A stretch of 64,000 nucleotides of DNA from Streptomyces sp. NBC_00654 (GTDB lineage Bacteria > Actinomycetota > Actinomycetes > Streptomycetales > Streptomycetaceae), in the NCBI RefSeq assembly GCF_026341775.1, contig NZ_JAPEOB010000005.1, positions 68,493 to 132,492 of the forward strand. The letters are read 5' to 3'. The notes beneath the pieces are model-generated. The model was not told where the DNA came from. It made no database searches and saw only the letters and a list, made by a program, of their open reading frames with translations. The position numbers and the translations under genes were made by a program. Shown one piece after another: positions 63,973 through 64,000 of this stretch. Each line of letters opens with the position of its first letter. Positions within the stretch are counted from its first letter, which is position 1.

Positions 63973-64000
63973 ACCCGCCACCGGCCACCGCAGCCGACGG

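Overview
The window reads as actinobacterial, most probably Streptomyces. GC is very high throughout and GTG starts with 4-bp start/stop overlaps are common. Families typical of the genus appear: DUF6461, DUF6415, an actinobacterial primase-polymerase, a NucA/NucB-type secreted DNase, XRE-STAND-WD40 proteins and SH3-like secreted proteins. Mobile-element density and gene decay are high, as in a chromosome arm, an integrated element or a large plasmid. Several element boundaries can be fixed to the base because terminal inverted repeats and target duplications are visible.

Layout. 0-6.2 kb: a replication module. An iteron-like repeat field is followed by a primase-polymerase gene split by an intact IS21-family element (860-3179, duplication GGCAG), a superfamily 3 primase/helicase and a small gene. 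6.2-16.4 kb: a graveyard of IS3, IS110, Tn3 and IS5 pieces, a broken hydrolase and a broken gene tail, with intact islands (DUF6461 protein, secreted NucA/NucB-like nuclease, small cytosolic protein, lipoprotein). 16.6-21.8 kb: a complete but divergent urease operon ureA-ureB-ureC-ureF-ureG-ureD on the minus strand. 22.7-28.3 kb: hypothetical genes, a truncated ADP-ribosylglycohydrolase, a broken tyrosine recombinase and a NADAR-domain protein. 28.4-29.8 kb: an intact 981-bp IS5-family element beside an ISAs1-like remnant.

30,304-40,988 is a 10.7-kb Tn7-like transposon with TnsA, TnsB, TnsC and a TniQ fused to a DUF6262-like helix-turn-helix/coiled-coil tail. Its ends match and it has a 5-bp duplication, GCTGC. 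Cargo is a GIY-YIG-like gene with an in-frame amber codon and a membrane-anchored NACHT NTPase, a candidate defence gene. A second right-end-like sequence at about 37,735 lies between the transposition genes and the NACHT gene, so the element looks extended or nested.

41.0-50.2 kb is a tightly coupled minus-strand operon: ABC exporter (split by an IS5-family element with CTAG duplication), MFS exporter, triple-NUDIX protein, PCMT-like methyltransferase, class I methyltransferase and a C-terminally truncated NUDIX-kinase fusion. Two more NUDIX genes and an APH-like kinase follow at 50.9-53.4 kb. 53.9-57.4 kb holds a deoxyribosyltransferase-like protein and the remains of a type II ketosynthase locus (ACP-thioesterase fusion, a ketosynthase homologue lacking the catalytic Cys, the tail of a true ketosynthase) cut off by an IS6-family element. 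57.5-64 kb: two secreted small proteins, a 1211-residue XRE-STAND-WD40 protein with internal DNA duplications, a 64-bp perfect palindrome and a DUF6415-like gene.

All family calls come from reading motifs and translated sequence by eye; no search was run.
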